Shown piece after piece: positions 51,811 through 62,859 of a stretch of DNA of 64,000 bases. The position numbers and the translations under genes are program-made. The stretch spans positions 992,001 through 1,056,000 of the forward strand of contig NZ_OU342399.1 of NCBI RefSeq assembly GCF_910589745.1, read 5' to 3'. The stretch's first letter is position 1. Each line of letters begins with the position of its first letter. This DNA comes from Candidatus Arcticimaribacter forsetii (GTDB lineage Bacteria > Bacteroidota > Bacteroidia > Flavobacteriales > Flavobacteriaceae). The notes below the pieces were generated by a model. It worked only from the letters and a program-made list of their open reading frames with translations, was not told the DNA's origin and did not search any database.

Positions 51811-51999
51811 ATAGTGTACTTAGTAAATTGATAATAATTATACTTAAAATTACGAAATAAGACCCACTTTATGATTATAATAACTAAATGTATTTTATTA
51901 ATTACTCTCTTTATTTTTCAATTTATTTAAAAGTGTTTTTTACATTTTGCTATCCTATTAAATTTTGTATATTTAAATCATAATTTAATTAAATCCATC

Positions 52000-52443
52000 T
52001 TGTTTAAATATACACTCTTTACGTTCCTTAAATTACCTTCAGTTTTTTGGACTGGAATTAGAACAACTAAAGTAGATTCTGAATGTTGTGAGGTTAGTGT
52101 TAAGCATCGATGGATCAATCAAAATCCATTTAAATCAATGTTTTGGGCAGTTCAAGGAATGGCTGCTGAACTAACTACAGGAACTCTAGTTATGAATGCT
52201 ATACGCGATTCAAATCGTAAGGTGTCGATGTTGGTACTTAATAACAAGGCAAACTTTTCGAAGAAAGCAACCGGAAGAATAACTTTTTCTTGTACACAAG
52301 GAGCAGAGATATCTGTACTTATGAATGAATTAATAAAAACAGAAACACCAAAAACCATTTGGATGGAATCGGTAGGAATTGATGAAGCGGGTGATGTTGT
52401 ATCTCGTTTCAATTTTGAATGGACTTTAAATATTAAAAAATAA
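52000..52443 (+). CDS. DUF4442 hotdog-fold protein
   Basis: A 147-residue protein with the features of DUF4442 (hotdog, thioesterase-like). LPSVFWTGIRTTKVDSECCEVSVKHRW, HRWINQNPFKSMFWAVQGMAAEL and FSKKATGRITFSC mark the family. It probably handles an acyl-CoA or acyl-ACP, but activity is unproven. No ATG precedes the homologous part; TTG at 52000 is the best start. It is followed after five bases by the nitronate monooxygenase gene. Confidence 0.78.
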   Translation: MFKYTLFTFLKLPSVFWTGIRTTKVDSECCEVSVKHRWINQNPFKSMFWAVQGMAAELTTGTLVMNAIRDSNRKVSMLVLNNKANFSKKATGRITFSCTQGAEISVLMNELIKTETPKTIWMESVGIDEAGDVVSRFNFEWTLNIKK

Positions 52444-52448
52444 ATTTT

Positions 52449-53423
52449 ATGAAAGCATCTTTTATTGATGGTTTGTCTCTGCCTGCTGTTGCAGCGCCCA
52501 TGTTTTTAATTTCTGGACCTAAGTTGGTTATTGAATGTTGTAAAAATGGAATTGTTGGAACATTTCCTGCTTTAAACCAGAGAGACACTGCAGGTTTTGA
52601 AGCTTGGGTTATAGAAATTAAAGAGGCTTTGGCAGCTTTTGAAGCTGAAACAGGTAAGAAAGCAGCTCCTTTTGGAGTTAACTTAATTGTTCATCCCACC
52701 AATTCAAGAGTTCAAGCTGATCTTGAAATTTGTATTAAACACAAAGTTCCTTTAATAATTACTTCGCTTGGAGCAGTTTCACAGTTAGTAGACGCAGTAC
52801 ACAGTTATGGTGGACTTGTTTTTCATGATGTAATAAAAAAACGACATGCAGAGAAAGCTGCAGAAGCTGGAGTAGATGGACTAATCTTAGTTGCTGCTGG
52901 TGCAGGAGGTCATGCAGGAATCACCAACCCAATGTCTTTAATTACTGAAATTAAATCTTTTTACGATAAAACAATTTTACTTTCAGGTTGTATTAGTACA
53001 GGTACTGATATAGCAAGCGCACTTCAAATGGGTGCTGACCTAGCTTATATGGGAACTCGTTTTATTAATGTAGATGAAAGTCTGGCAGAAGAAGAGTATA
53101 AGCAAATGATTATCGAAAGTAAAGCGAGTGATATTGTCTATACTGCTGCTGTATCTGGAGTCAATGCAAACTTTTTAAGACCAAGCCTAGAGTCTATGGG
53201 GATAACCGAGGATATGTGGTCTAAATCTAAAAAGATTGATTTCGGAGAGGAGCTTGATGCTGCTAAAGCAGAAGCGAAGGCTTGGAAGACTATCTGGTCT
53301 GCTGGACAAGGGGTTACCTCAATTGAAGATAGTGTTTCTACTAAAACTCTTGTTGATCGTCTTAAATCTCAATTTATAGACGCCTTAAAACGCCAGCAAC
53401 AGGTACTTAATAAGTACCTCTAA
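52449..53423 (+). CDS. Nitronate monooxygenase family protein
   Basis: A 324-residue FMN-dependent TIM-barrel enzyme of the nitronate monooxygenase/2-nitropropane dioxygenase family. AAPMFLISGPKLVIECCKNG opens the barrel. GLILVAAGAGGHAG binds FMN phosphate and MGADLAYMGTRFI follows. The pairing with a hotdog-like protein may point to lipid- or acid-related detoxification; the substrate is not known. Confidence 0.9.
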   Translation: MKASFIDGLSLPAVAAPMFLISGPKLVIECCKNGIVGTFPALNQRDTAGFEAWVIEIKEALAAFEAETGKKAAPFGVNLIVHPTNSRVQADLEICIKHKVPLIITSLGAVSQLVDAVHSYGGLVFHDVIKKRHAEKAAEAGVDGLILVAAGAGGHAGITNPMSLITEIKSFYDKTILLSGCISTGTDIASALQMGADLAYMGTRFINVDESLAEEEYKQMIIESKASDIVYTAAVSGVNANFLRPSLESMGITEDMWSKSKKIDFGEELDAAKAEAKAWKTIWSAGQGVTSIEDSVSTKTLVDRLKSQFIDALKRQQQVLNKYL

Positions 53424-53460
53424 ATGGCTAAATGGAGCATTAATAACAATTAAGTGAGAA

Positions 53461-54549
53461 TTAGAGGTCTTTTGTAAGCGATTGTACAATTTTATATTGT
53501 GCAAAAAATTCCTTAAAAATTACTTTTATTGCAGTGTATATGGGGATAGCAAAAATTAACCCAGTGGTCCCGAATAATATTCCAGCAATTAATATGACGA
53601 TGAAAATTTCTAAGGGATGTGACTTTACACTTTTTGAAAAAATAATCGGTTGACTAATAAAATTATCTATGAGTTGTCCTATCACAAAACCAAGGAAAAC
53701 ATAAATTGATTTTGGAAGTATTACTGTGCTGAAATCTTCAGTAATATTAGAGGACATAGATAAAGCGACCATCATAAAAGCAGCTATTAATGGCCCTACA
53801 TAGGGGATTAAATTTAATAACGCGCAAATGAAGGCTATAATAAACGCATTTTCTATGCCAAAAATCAACAGAACAATACTGTATATTAAAAGTAGAATAG
53901 TAACTTGAAGTAATAGACCAATAAAATATCTTGAGAGTAGTTTTCTTATCTTTGCAAGCGACTTTTTGAGTTTGTTTTCGTACTTGTTTTTCACAAAAGA
54001 GAAGGTTATGTTTTGAAGTAGCGCCTCATCTTTAAGTAAGAAAAAACTAATGAATAAAACAGAAAACAACCCGATCGTAAAACTACTTAACCAACCTATA
54101 AGTGTATTAAGGAAATTTGGAATTACGCTTAGATTTAACTTACTGCTTAAGTCTTGGTTTGAAATCCAATTTTTCCAATACTCCTCATTTAGAGAAAAGT
54201 ATTCCGATATTTGATTTATTAATAGGAGGGTGTTTTTCTCTAATTCGGTAGTATTTAATAAGGATAGATTTTCGCCCTGCTGAGCAATTATTGGGATGAA
54301 TAAAGCGAAAAGCCCAAAAATTAACAAACCAAAAACAAACATAGTTATCAATGTAGCTACGGAATTGTTGAATTTTAATTTGACTTTCAGAAAGTCTAAA
54401 ATTGGACGCCCCATTAATGATATAATCGCTGCGATTACAATATAAACTATGAGTGCTTGTAACAGGTAAGTGATGTAGGTTAAAAGCAGAACAGAGGCTA
54501 GAATTAATATAGACCTTAATATTCCTTGTGATATAATTTTAGAATTCAT
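53461..54549 (-). CDS. AI-2E family transporter
   Basis: A 362-residue membrane protein with seven or eight hydrophobic segments in the AI-2E/PerM/YdiK arrangement. An N-terminal helix block is followed by a 100-residue extracytoplasmic loop (about 95-150), and the C-terminal half carries GPLIAAFMMVA and the LLNLIPYVGP motif. Members export diverse solutes, including Na+(Li+)/H+ exchange; autoinducer-2 export is only one example. Confidence 0.88.
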   Translation of the reverse strand: MNSKIISQGILRSILILASVLLLTYITYLLQALIVYIVIAAIISLMGRPILDFLKVKLKFNNSVATLITMFVFGLLIFGLFALFIPIIAQQGENLSLLNTTELEKNTLLLINQISEYFSLNEEYWKNWISNQDLSSKLNLSVIPNFLNTLIGWLSSFTIGLFSVLFISFFLLKDEALLQNITFSFVKNKYENKLKKSLAKIRKLLSRYFIGLLLQVTILLLIYSIVLLIFGIENAFIIAFICALLNLIPYVGPLIAAFMMVALSMSSNITEDFSTVILPKSIYVFLGFVIGQLIDNFISQPIIFSKSVKSHPLEIFIVILIAGILFGTTGLIFAIPIYTAIKVIFKEFFAQYKIVQSLTKDL

Positions 54550-54582
54550 TTTTTAAAGATAACAATAAATTAAAATAAGCTT

Positions 54583-55287
54583 TTAAAGATTTCTATGAAT
54601 CAAAGCTAATGTATGACAAGCGACTATAGCAGCAGTTTCAGTTCTAAGTCTTTGTTTACCTAAACTAACAGGTTTGAAGTTGTTTTTTTCTGCAAATGTC
54701 ACTTCATCAACACTGAAATCTCCTTCCGGACCTATTAAAATACAGGTAGAATTTTCTATTGATTTTAGATCTGCTAATTCTTGTTTTGTACCCGGATTAC
54801 AATGTGCTATATAACCTCCATTTTGTTCTTCGATAAAAGATTCTAAAGTTCTCAATTCATCGAGTTTGGGAAGATGAAATTGTTGTGATTGTTTTAAAGC
54901 AGCTTGAATTATTTTATTCAGCCGTTCGTTTTTTATCATTTTACGTTCGGAGTGTTTACAGAGAATGGGCGTAATTCTATGAATGCCTATCTCAGTAGCT
55001 TTTTCTAAAAACCATTCCAAACGGACAATGTTTTTGGTCGGAGCTATTGCAATATGTGTTTTATGTTTTGGGGAAGGATGAAGTATAGTTTCTGTAATTA
55101 ATCCACTCGATTTTCTAGGACTAATATTTTGAATTTCAACGCGCACTTCAGTACCTTTTCCGTCAGTAACAGCAACAACATCTCCAGGTTGTTTTCTCAA
55201 AACTTTTGATAGGTGGCGACTTTCTTCATCGCTGAAGGAAAGCAAAGAATCTTTTGTATCTATACTAGTATGAAAAAATAAATCCAT
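54583..55287 (-). CDS. rsmE: 16S rRNA (uracil1498-N3)-methyltransferase RsmE
   Basis: A 234-residue SPOUT methyltransferase. The N-terminal PUA-like domain carries HLSKVLRKQPGD. The C-terminal knot has CILIGPEGDFSVDEV and LGKQRLRTETAAIVACHTL, which bind SAM. It methylates U1498 of 16S rRNA. It follows tsaD with two bases between stop and start, so it is cotranscribed. Confidence 0.95.
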   Translation of the reverse strand: MDLFFHTSIDTKDSLLSFSDEESRHLSKVLRKQPGDVVAVTDGKGTEVRVEIQNISPRKSSGLITETILHPSPKHKTHIAIAPTKNIVRLEWFLEKATEIGIHRITPILCKHSERKMIKNERLNKIIQAALKQSQQFHLPKLDELRTLESFIEEQNGGYIAHCNPGTKQELADLKSIENSTCILIGPEGDFSVDEVTFAEKNNFKPVSLGKQRLRTETAAIVACHTLALIHRNL

Positions 55288-55289
55288 TT

Positions 55290-56309
55290 TTAAAATTTTA
55301 AGCGAGCAGAAGCAGCTTCTTTAATACTTCCATAATCTTTTTGTAAATACTTAAGATACCCAACAATACCTATCATAGCAGCATTGTCTGTTGTAAGGGC
55401 GAAAGGAGGAAGGAATACTTCCCAACTTTTTTCAGATTCTTTATTTTTTAATTTATTTCTCAATCCAGAATTAGCAGAGACCCCACCACCTAATACAATT
55501 CGTGGCACTTGGTATAAATCAACTGCTTTTTCAATTTTCTGATATATTATTTCGATTAACGTATGTTGGATTGACGCACATAAATCATTTAAGTTTGAAT
55601 CAAGAAAATGCGCATCTTTTTGCGTATTCTTGTGTATGAAGTTAATTACATTAGTTTTAAAACCACTGTAACTTACATTCAAACCAGGAGCTTTAGGAAT
55701 AGGAAAACTAAAAGCTAAGGGATTTCCATTTTGTGCATTTTTATCAATAATTGGTCCAGCTGGATATCCTAGTCCTAAGATTTTCCCACACTTATCAAAA
55801 GCCTCACCTATAGCATCATCTAGTGTAGTTCCAATCAGTTCGAAGTCAAAATAATCTTTAACAAGAACAAGTTGAGTGTGTCCACCAGAAACAGTAACTC
55901 CAAGAAATGGAAACTCTGGAATTGGATTTTCATCCTTTATAAAATGAGCTAGTAAATGAGCTTGCATGTGGTTCACATCAATTAGAGGGATCTGAAGTCC
56001 CATACTCAAAGATTTTGCAAAAGAAGTGCCTACTAGTAAGGATCCTAAGAGACCGGGACCTCGAGTGTATGCAATAGCATTGAGTTCTTTTTTATAAACA
56101 CCTGCTTTTTTTAAAGCCTGATCTACTACAGGGATTATGTTTTGCTGATGTGCTCGAGACGCTAGCTCAGGAACAACTCCTCCGTAAGATTTATGTATAT
56201 CTTGAGTAGCTATGATGTTTGATAAGACCTCGTCATTTCGTAATATTGCAGCTGCAGTATCGTCACAAGAAGATTCAATTGCTAATATATAGCATGATTT
56301 TTGTTTCAT
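55290..56309 (-). CDS. tsaD: tRNA threonylcarbamoyladenosine transferase TsaD
   Basis: A 339-residue ASKHA protein making t6A at position 37 of ANN-decoding tRNAs. The start ILAIESSCDDTAAAIL is typical. The iron ligands His114 and His118 lie in NHMQAHLLAH. Further motifs are VSGGHTQL and GGVSANSGLR. The gene is divergent from tamB with 34 bases between starts, and its promoter TATTTTTG (56335-56342) almost touches the tamB start. Confidence 0.96.
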   Translation of the reverse strand: MKQKSCYILAIESSCDDTAAAILRNDEVLSNIIATQDIHKSYGGVVPELASRAHQQNIIPVVDQALKKAGVYKKELNAIAYTRGPGLLGSLLVGTSFAKSLSMGLQIPLIDVNHMQAHLLAHFIKDENPIPEFPFLGVTVSGGHTQLVLVKDYFDFELIGTTLDDAIGEAFDKCGKILGLGYPAGPIIDKNAQNGNPLAFSFPIPKAPGLNVSYSGFKTNVINFIHKNTQKDAHFLDSNLNDLCASIQHTLIEIIYQKIEKAVDLYQVPRIVLGGGVSANSGLRNKLKNKESEKSWEVFLPPFALTTDNAAMIGIVGYLKYLQKDYGSIKEAASARLKF

Positions 56310-56334
56310 TAATTGCTAACTTTAATTAATAATT

Positions 56335-56342
56335 CAAAAATA
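56335..56342 (-). promoter_or_regulatory. TAnnTTTG -7 element for tsaD-rsmE
   Basis: TATTTTTG on the minus strand is 25 bases before the tsaD ATG and one base short of the divergent tamB GTG. Confidence 0.55.
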
Positions 56343-56343
56343 A

Positions 56344-59300
56344 GTGTTTCCAACCAATAAGTTTAAGAAAATTTTAATCCTTTCTGTATCTGTATTGATG
56401 CTTTTAGGGGGTGTATTTTTTTTCTTATTGTCTTTGGATAGCGTTCAAACTAAATTTGCCCAACGAATTACTCAAAATGTTAATGATAATTTTGAAACAA
56501 ATATTTCTGTCGAAAAAGCATCGATTAAATTGAATGGTGACGTAATCGTTAGAAAAATTTTAGTTCAAGATCATCACCGAGATACACTTTTGTTTGTGGA
56601 TGAGCTGAAGACTTCATTAAACGGATTGGATCGTTTCTTGAATGGAAATTATGACTTTAATTCAATTAGACTCGATGGTGTTCAATTATTTTTAACTCAA
56701 TATGAAGGAGAAAATAAATCTTCTCTTCAGAAATTTATTTCTAAACTTAGAGATTCTACTAAAACCAACAGAAAACCTTTCAATTTTAAATCAAACACAT
56801 TAGAAATATATTCCTCCGTAGTTGTTGTTGAAGATTTAAACTCTAAAAATTCCAAAAATATTTTTTCAGATATTGATTTGAAAACTTCAGATTTTAATTT
56901 TGAATCAAGAGTCTTGGAAGTTACGATTGAATCATTTACTGGGTCCTCAAGAAAATTTGGTAAAATTGATTCCTTTAAATCAAAACTTCTGTATTCATCC
57001 GATAGTTTAATTGCTAATGATTTTAACCTCCATCTGAACAAAAATATTCTGCAAGGAAGTGGGGCAGTAGCCTTTTTAGGGGGTAGTTTAGCTAATTTGA
57101 AACCAGCATTTTTTAACATTAATATATATAATTCTAAAATTCATCTCAATGAAATAAAGTCAATTGAAAACTATTTCAGAAAGGATGCATACATAAATTC
57201 TAACTTAAAAGTCAAGGGTACCTTAGATAATCTTCTAGTTGATTTTAATCTACAAAACAAAAATGAAATCTCAATAACGGCTTCTTTACGAGTATTGAAT
57301 GGTTTTGATAGAAAGCAATTGGCTTTTAATTCAGATAATTTTAAAATAAAAACTTCAGATCTTGGAATTAAAAATTTATTAAGCCCAACCGAATATAGTA
57401 AGTTAAACAGGTATTTGGCTAAAATGAAATTTTTAAACATAGATTCCAACCTGTCAGGGTCTTCTGAAAAAATTACATTAAACTCTGTTTTAGATACCTC
57501 TATAGGAAAATTTAGACCTTCCATTAATTTAATTAATAAATCAGAGTTGAATGAATGGGAGTATATTGGATCAATAGAAATAGAAGAGCTCAATCTTTCT
57601 ACTCTGCTCGATCGTTCATCTGTAATAAAGAGTGATGCAACATTAAGCTTTGAGGGTGAGATAGTGAATGGTAAAAATAAATTTCTTAATTCATCCGGCC
57701 TAATCAGTAAACTTCAGGTTAATTCAAATTTATTACAAAACATTAGATTCAACATCAGTCAATCGGGAGACAAAACAAAGGGTTCTATTGTTTCGAATGA
57801 AATCATGCATGATTTCGATTTAAAGTTATTTCATGATGCAGAGGATAAAAGCCTTGAGGTTATAGGAGATCTAAATGAAATTAATTTATCGAAACTGAAT
57901 TTTGCAGAACGCTTAAATGATGTAAAATTATCATCGAAAATTAAAATCTTAACACAGAATGAATCCAATTTCACCTCTACTTTTGGAATTGTTTTAGAAG
58001 TGCCAACAATTACAAATAAAAGCGGAAAAGTTGAATTCCAGGATTTTAAGCTAAAAGCAAATTCAAAAGGATTAAGTAAATCAATCAAAATTCAAGATTC
58101 AGATGCTATAAATGTAAGTTTGGATGGTGATTTTGAGTATAAAAACTTTTCTAAACACATATCTAGACTTTTCGATAACCTCTTTTTTTTAAGAAATTAT
58201 AATTCCGTTTATCCCAAAGAATCATTTGATTTTGATATTCATTTAAAATCAAAACTTACAGAAGCTTTGTTCCCGAGTTTATCGACTCCAGATGATTTTT
58301 TCTTATCAGGTTTTATAAGTTCAGATGTCAAAGAATCTGCTGTAGCTTTTGATATACCAATTCTATTATACAAGGATTATGAGTTTAAAGGCTTGAACTA
58401 TGAATATGATTCCAGCAATACAATTTATACTAGTTTCTTATCTGCAGATGAAATTAGGGTAAATTCTTTAGTAGCGAATGAGATATTTATGATTTCAACA
58501 CCGTTCAATAATGAAAGCAAGGTCAGAATTGAGGGGGTTTTAAATAATAAAAAATCTAATTCTTTCGAAGCAAATTTGAGTTACACTCTTAAAGACAAAA
58601 AAACAATAGTTGACTTAAGTAAATTTAAGATAAACAACCAAAAAGTGTCCTGGGAATTAAATTCAGAAAATTCAGGTAAATTCATTTTTAATTCTCTTAC
58701 AAACTCTTTCAATTTAGAACAAGTTTTAATTAATAACGCAGATCAAAATGTTAGTTTATCAGGTAATTATAAGTCAAAAAATGATTATGATTTTCAGATT
58801 AAAACAAATAATGTGTTGCTTCAAGATGTTCTTCCTGAAATTGAAAATTTTGAACTAAAAGCAAAATTAGATTCAGAAATAAGCTTTTATAAAACTCCCT
58901 TGCGAAATGATTCTGAAGTTAAAATGAAATTTTCAAATCTTAATGTAAATGATATTGAATTAGGGGATTTGTTAGTTAATTCTGAAGGGAACACCGGATT
59001 AAGCTCCTATAGAGCTAATGCTTCACTTCAGAAAGGAGCAGAAGAGCAGATGAATTTAAGTGGAGGAATTCTTGTACATGACAAAAGAACGACTCTAGAT
59101 CTTGATTTAAAGTTGAACAAAATGGACATGTCCTTTCTTTCAAAATTAGGAAAGGGAAAGATTACAGAAATCACTTCTTTGTTAACGGGCTCATTTAATT
59201 TATGGGGTCCTATAAATAATTTATCTCATTCTGGAAATCTAACCTTAGATAATTTCAATATGACAGTACCCTATACAAATGCGTCATATGGTTTGTCAGA

Positions 59301-60699
59301 ATCAACGAAGCTTACATTATTTGATCAGGTAATTAAATTTGAAACTTCAAATTTTTTCGATCAACATCAAAATACTTCAGGTGTTTTAAAAGGAGAAATT
59401 AGTCATTTAAACTTTAAAGACTGGGAAATAAATTTTGATATACTTACTAATCGGTTGTTGTTGATGGATCGTCCTGAAGTAGAAAACACCTTATTTTACG
59501 GCTCTGGCTATCTAAATGGTGGCATTCATATTCATGGCCCCACAAAAAATTTAATCATTGATGTGGATGGAGCAACTGCAGCTGGAACTTCCATTGTAAT
59601 CCCTTGGGAGGAAAATACTAGTTTAGCAGATATTTCATTCATAGATTTTATTCCGAAATCAGATTTAAATAAAATAAATATCGATGAAGAACAAGTTTCT
59701 AAAGGGATAACAATATCTAGGGGTTTAGAAATGACCTTTGACTTAGATGTTAATAATAACGCTAAAGTTGAGATAGTGGTCGATCAAATCTCTGGTAGTA
59801 CATTGACTGGAAGAGGGTCTGGGAATATTTTAATGGAAACGAATATTGATGGAAAGTTCAATATGTGGGGTGATTTTATCGCATATGATGGTATTTACAA
59901 TTTTAAGAATTTTGGTTTAATCGATAAGAAGTTTAATGTTAAACAAGGAGGGACTATAGTGTGGGAAGGAGATCCATTAGACGCTCAAATGAACCTTGAA
60001 GCTATTTATGAGGTCCCAGGTGGAGCTAATCCTGCTCTTTTGGTTGATAACCCCAATTTTAATAAAAAGATCCCTACAAATGTTTTAATAAAACTTGAGG
60101 GGAATTTATTGAAACCAGACAACCCTAAATTCGAAATAAATTTTCCGAATACGAGTGGTATAGTAGCTTCTGAAATAAACTATCGTCTTGCAGATCAACA
60201 AAGAAGACAATTACAAGCAATTTCATTATTGTCTCAAGGGATATTTGTGAGTGATGTTTCTTTTTCGACTCAAGGGATTGCAAATAATTTATATGAAAAA
60301 GCATCCGATGTATTGAGTTCATTTCTTGGTGAAAGTGATGGTAAATTAGATTTTGGATTAAACTATTTAAAAGGGGATAGTCGTCCTGATTTAGATATAA
60401 GATCACAAGATCGAATTGGTATTACTTTTGTTACTCAAATTAGCGATAAAGTTCTTCTTAATGGTAAAATTGGTGTACCGGTAGGTGGAGTAGAAGAAAC
60501 ATTGATTGTTGGTGATGTTCAGATCGATTTTATATTGAATGAAGAAGGGACACTTAAGGCTAAAGTTTTCAATAGAGAAAATGAATTTCGCTACATTAGT
60601 GACGATTTAGGTTACACCCAAGGCATTGGACTTTCTTATCAGGTTGATTTTGAAACCTTTGAAGGTTTAATTCAAAAGATAATTTCAGCTAAAAAGTAA
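56344..60699 (+). CDS. tamB: TamB-type envelope translocation/assembly protein
   Basis: A 1451-residue AsmA-like/TamB (DUF490) protein. An N-terminal transmembrane segment (KKILILSVSVLMLLGGVFFFLL) is followed by a long beta-taco repeat body. The C-terminal TamB domain ends with LDFGLNYLKGD, DIRSQDRIGITFVTQISDKV and a terminal beta strand. Such proteins form periplasmic lipid-transport bridges and aid outer-membrane protein insertion. TamA is not adjacent. The GTG start is the only option, since TAA precedes it. Confidence 0.9.
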   Translation: MFPTNKFKKILILSVSVLMLLGGVFFFLLSLDSVQTKFAQRITQNVNDNFETNISVEKASIKLNGDVIVRKILVQDHHRDTLLFVDELKTSLNGLDRFLNGNYDFNSIRLDGVQLFLTQYEGENKSSLQKFISKLRDSTKTNRKPFNFKSNTLEIYSSVVVVEDLNSKNSKNIFSDIDLKTSDFNFESRVLEVTIESFTGSSRKFGKIDSFKSKLLYSSDSLIANDFNLHLNKNILQGSGAVAFLGGSLANLKPAFFNINIYNSKIHLNEIKSIENYFRKDAYINSNLKVKGTLDNLLVDFNLQNKNEISITASLRVLNGFDRKQLAFNSDNFKIKTSDLGIKNLLSPTEYSKLNRYLAKMKFLNIDSNLSGSSEKITLNSVLDTSIGKFRPSINLINKSELNEWEYIGSIEIEELNLSTLLDRSSVIKSDATLSFEGEIVNGKNKFLNSSGLISKLQVNSNLLQNIRFNISQSGDKTKGSIVSNEIMHDFDLKLFHDAEDKSLEVIGDLNEINLSKLNFAERLNDVKLSSKIKILTQNESNFTSTFGIVLEVPTITNKSGKVEFQDFKLKANSKGLSKSIKIQDSDAINVSLDGDFEYKNFSKHISRLFDNLFFLRNYNSVYPKESFDFDIHLKSKLTEALFPSLSTPDDFFLSGFISSDVKESAVAFDIPILLYKDYEFKGLNYEYDSSNTIYTSFLSADEIRVNSLVANEIFMISTPFNNESKVRIEGVLNNKKSNSFEANLSYTLKDKKTIVDLSKFKINNQKVSWELNSENSGKFIFNSLTNSFNLEQVLINNADQNVSLSGNYKSKNDYDFQIKTNNVLLQDVLPEIENFELKAKLDSEISFYKTPLRNDSEVKMKFSNLNVNDIELGDLLVNSEGNTGLSSYRANASLQKGAEEQMNLSGGILVHDKRTTLDLDLKLNKMDMSFLSKLGKGKITEITSLLTGSFNLWGPINNLSHSGNLTLDNFNMTVPYTNASYGLSESTKLTLFDQVIKFETSNFFDQHQNTSGVLKGEISHLNFKDWEINFDILTNRLLLMDRPEVENTLFYGSGYLNGGIHIHGPTKNLIIDVDGATAAGTSIVIPWEENTSLADISFIDFIPKSDLNKINIDEEQVSKGITISRGLEMTFDLDVNNNAKVEIVVDQISGSTLTGRGSGNILMETNIDGKFNMWGDFIAYDGIYNFKNFGLIDKKFNVKQGGTIVWEGDPLDAQMNLEAIYEVPGGANPALLVDNPNFNKKIPTNVLIKLEGNLLKPDNPKFEINFPNTSGIVASEINYRLADQQRRQLQAISLLSQGIFVSDVSFSTQGIANNLYEKASDVLSSFLGESDGKLDFGLNYLKGDSRPDLDIRSQDRIGITFVTQISDKVLLNGKIGVPVGGVEETLIVGDVQIDFILNEEGTLKAKVFNRENEFRYISDDLGYTQGIGLSYQVDFETFEGLIQKIISAKK

Positions 60700-60836
60700 T
60701 TGTTTACTAAATAATAATCAAATACAATGTTATTTATAAAATCACCTAAATCGATTTTGTTACAAAAATAAGATGAAGTTGAATTAAACTTAAAAAAGTA
60801 AAGGGTTTTCCCTAAATTTACATTTTTAAATTATTT

Positions 60837-61823
60837 ATGAAAAATCAACCTAAAAAAATAGCCGTACTAACATCTGGGGGAGATGCTCCAGGAATGAATG
60901 CTGCATTACGCGCAGTAGTTCGAGCATCTGTTTTTTATGGTATTGAATGTTTCGCTATCCATCAAGGTTACCAGGGGCTTATAGATAATGAGTTCGAGTT
61001 AATGAATGCTAGAAGTGTGAATAACATTATTAACAAAGGTGGAACTATTATTAAATCTGCTCGGTGTCTTGAATTTAGAACACCAGAAGGAAGAAAAAAA
61101 GCCTATAACAACATTAAAAATGGAGGAATTGAAGCATTGGTTGTTATCGGTGGAGATGGTTCCTTTACAGGGGCTATGATTTTTCAAAATGAATTTAATT
61201 TCCCAGTAATTGGAATACCAGGAACAATTGACAACGATATATACGGAACTCGATATACTCTAGGCTACGATACTGCAATTAATACAGTAGTAGAGGCAAT
61301 AGATAAAATTCGGGACACTGCAAGTTCTCACAATCGATTGTTTTTTGTTGAAGTAATGGGACGTGATGCAGGTCATATAGCATTGAACTCAGGAATTGGA
61401 GCTGGAGCTGAAGAGATCTTAATACCAGAAGAAAATCTTGGTTTAGAGCGTTTATTGGAATCTTTAAAGAAAAGTGAAAAATCTGGAAAATCTTCTAGTA
61501 TTGTTGTAATTGCAGAAGGAGATAAAACAGGGAAGAATGTATTTGAAATTGCTTCTTATGTAGAAAAGAATTTACCTTACTATGAAGTACGAGTATCTGT
61601 TTTAGGACACATGCAACGAGGTGGAGCTCCAAGTTGTTTTGATCGAGTATTAGCTTCTAGAATGGGGGTATTTGCAATTGAATCTATTATCGAAGGTAAA
61701 TCAAATTCGATGGTTGGGGTAATTGATGACAAAATGGTTCTTACTCCACTCAAAAAAGCTATAAAAGGTAAATCGAAGATTAACACAAATCTGATTAAAG
61801 TTTCAGATATTTTATCAATATAA
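60837..61823 (+). CDS. pfkA: ATP-dependent 6-phosphofructokinase
   Basis: A 328-residue PfkA committing fructose 6-phosphate to glycolysis. GGDGS (105-109) marks ATP use instead of pyrophosphate. The catalytic TIDND segment is at 130-134 (Asp132). EVMGRDAGHIAL binds fructose 6-phosphate. It precedes gap by 36 bases, and the pair forms a small glycolytic cluster. Confidence 0.96.
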   Translation: MKNQPKKIAVLTSGGDAPGMNAALRAVVRASVFYGIECFAIHQGYQGLIDNEFELMNARSVNNIINKGGTIIKSARCLEFRTPEGRKKAYNNIKNGGIEALVVIGGDGSFTGAMIFQNEFNFPVIGIPGTIDNDIYGTRYTLGYDTAINTVVEAIDKIRDTASSHNRLFFVEVMGRDAGHIALNSGIGAGAEEILIPEENLGLERLLESLKKSEKSGKSSSIVVIAEGDKTGKNVFEIASYVEKNLPYYEVRVSVLGHMQRGGAPSCFDRVLASRMGVFAIESIIEGKSNSMVGVIDDKMVLTPLKKAIKGKSKINTNLIKVSDILSI

Positions 61824-61856
61824 AACATAAACAATAATCAAAACTATAATAATTAA

Positions 61857-62858
<1,002 letters not shown>

Positions 62859-62859
62859 A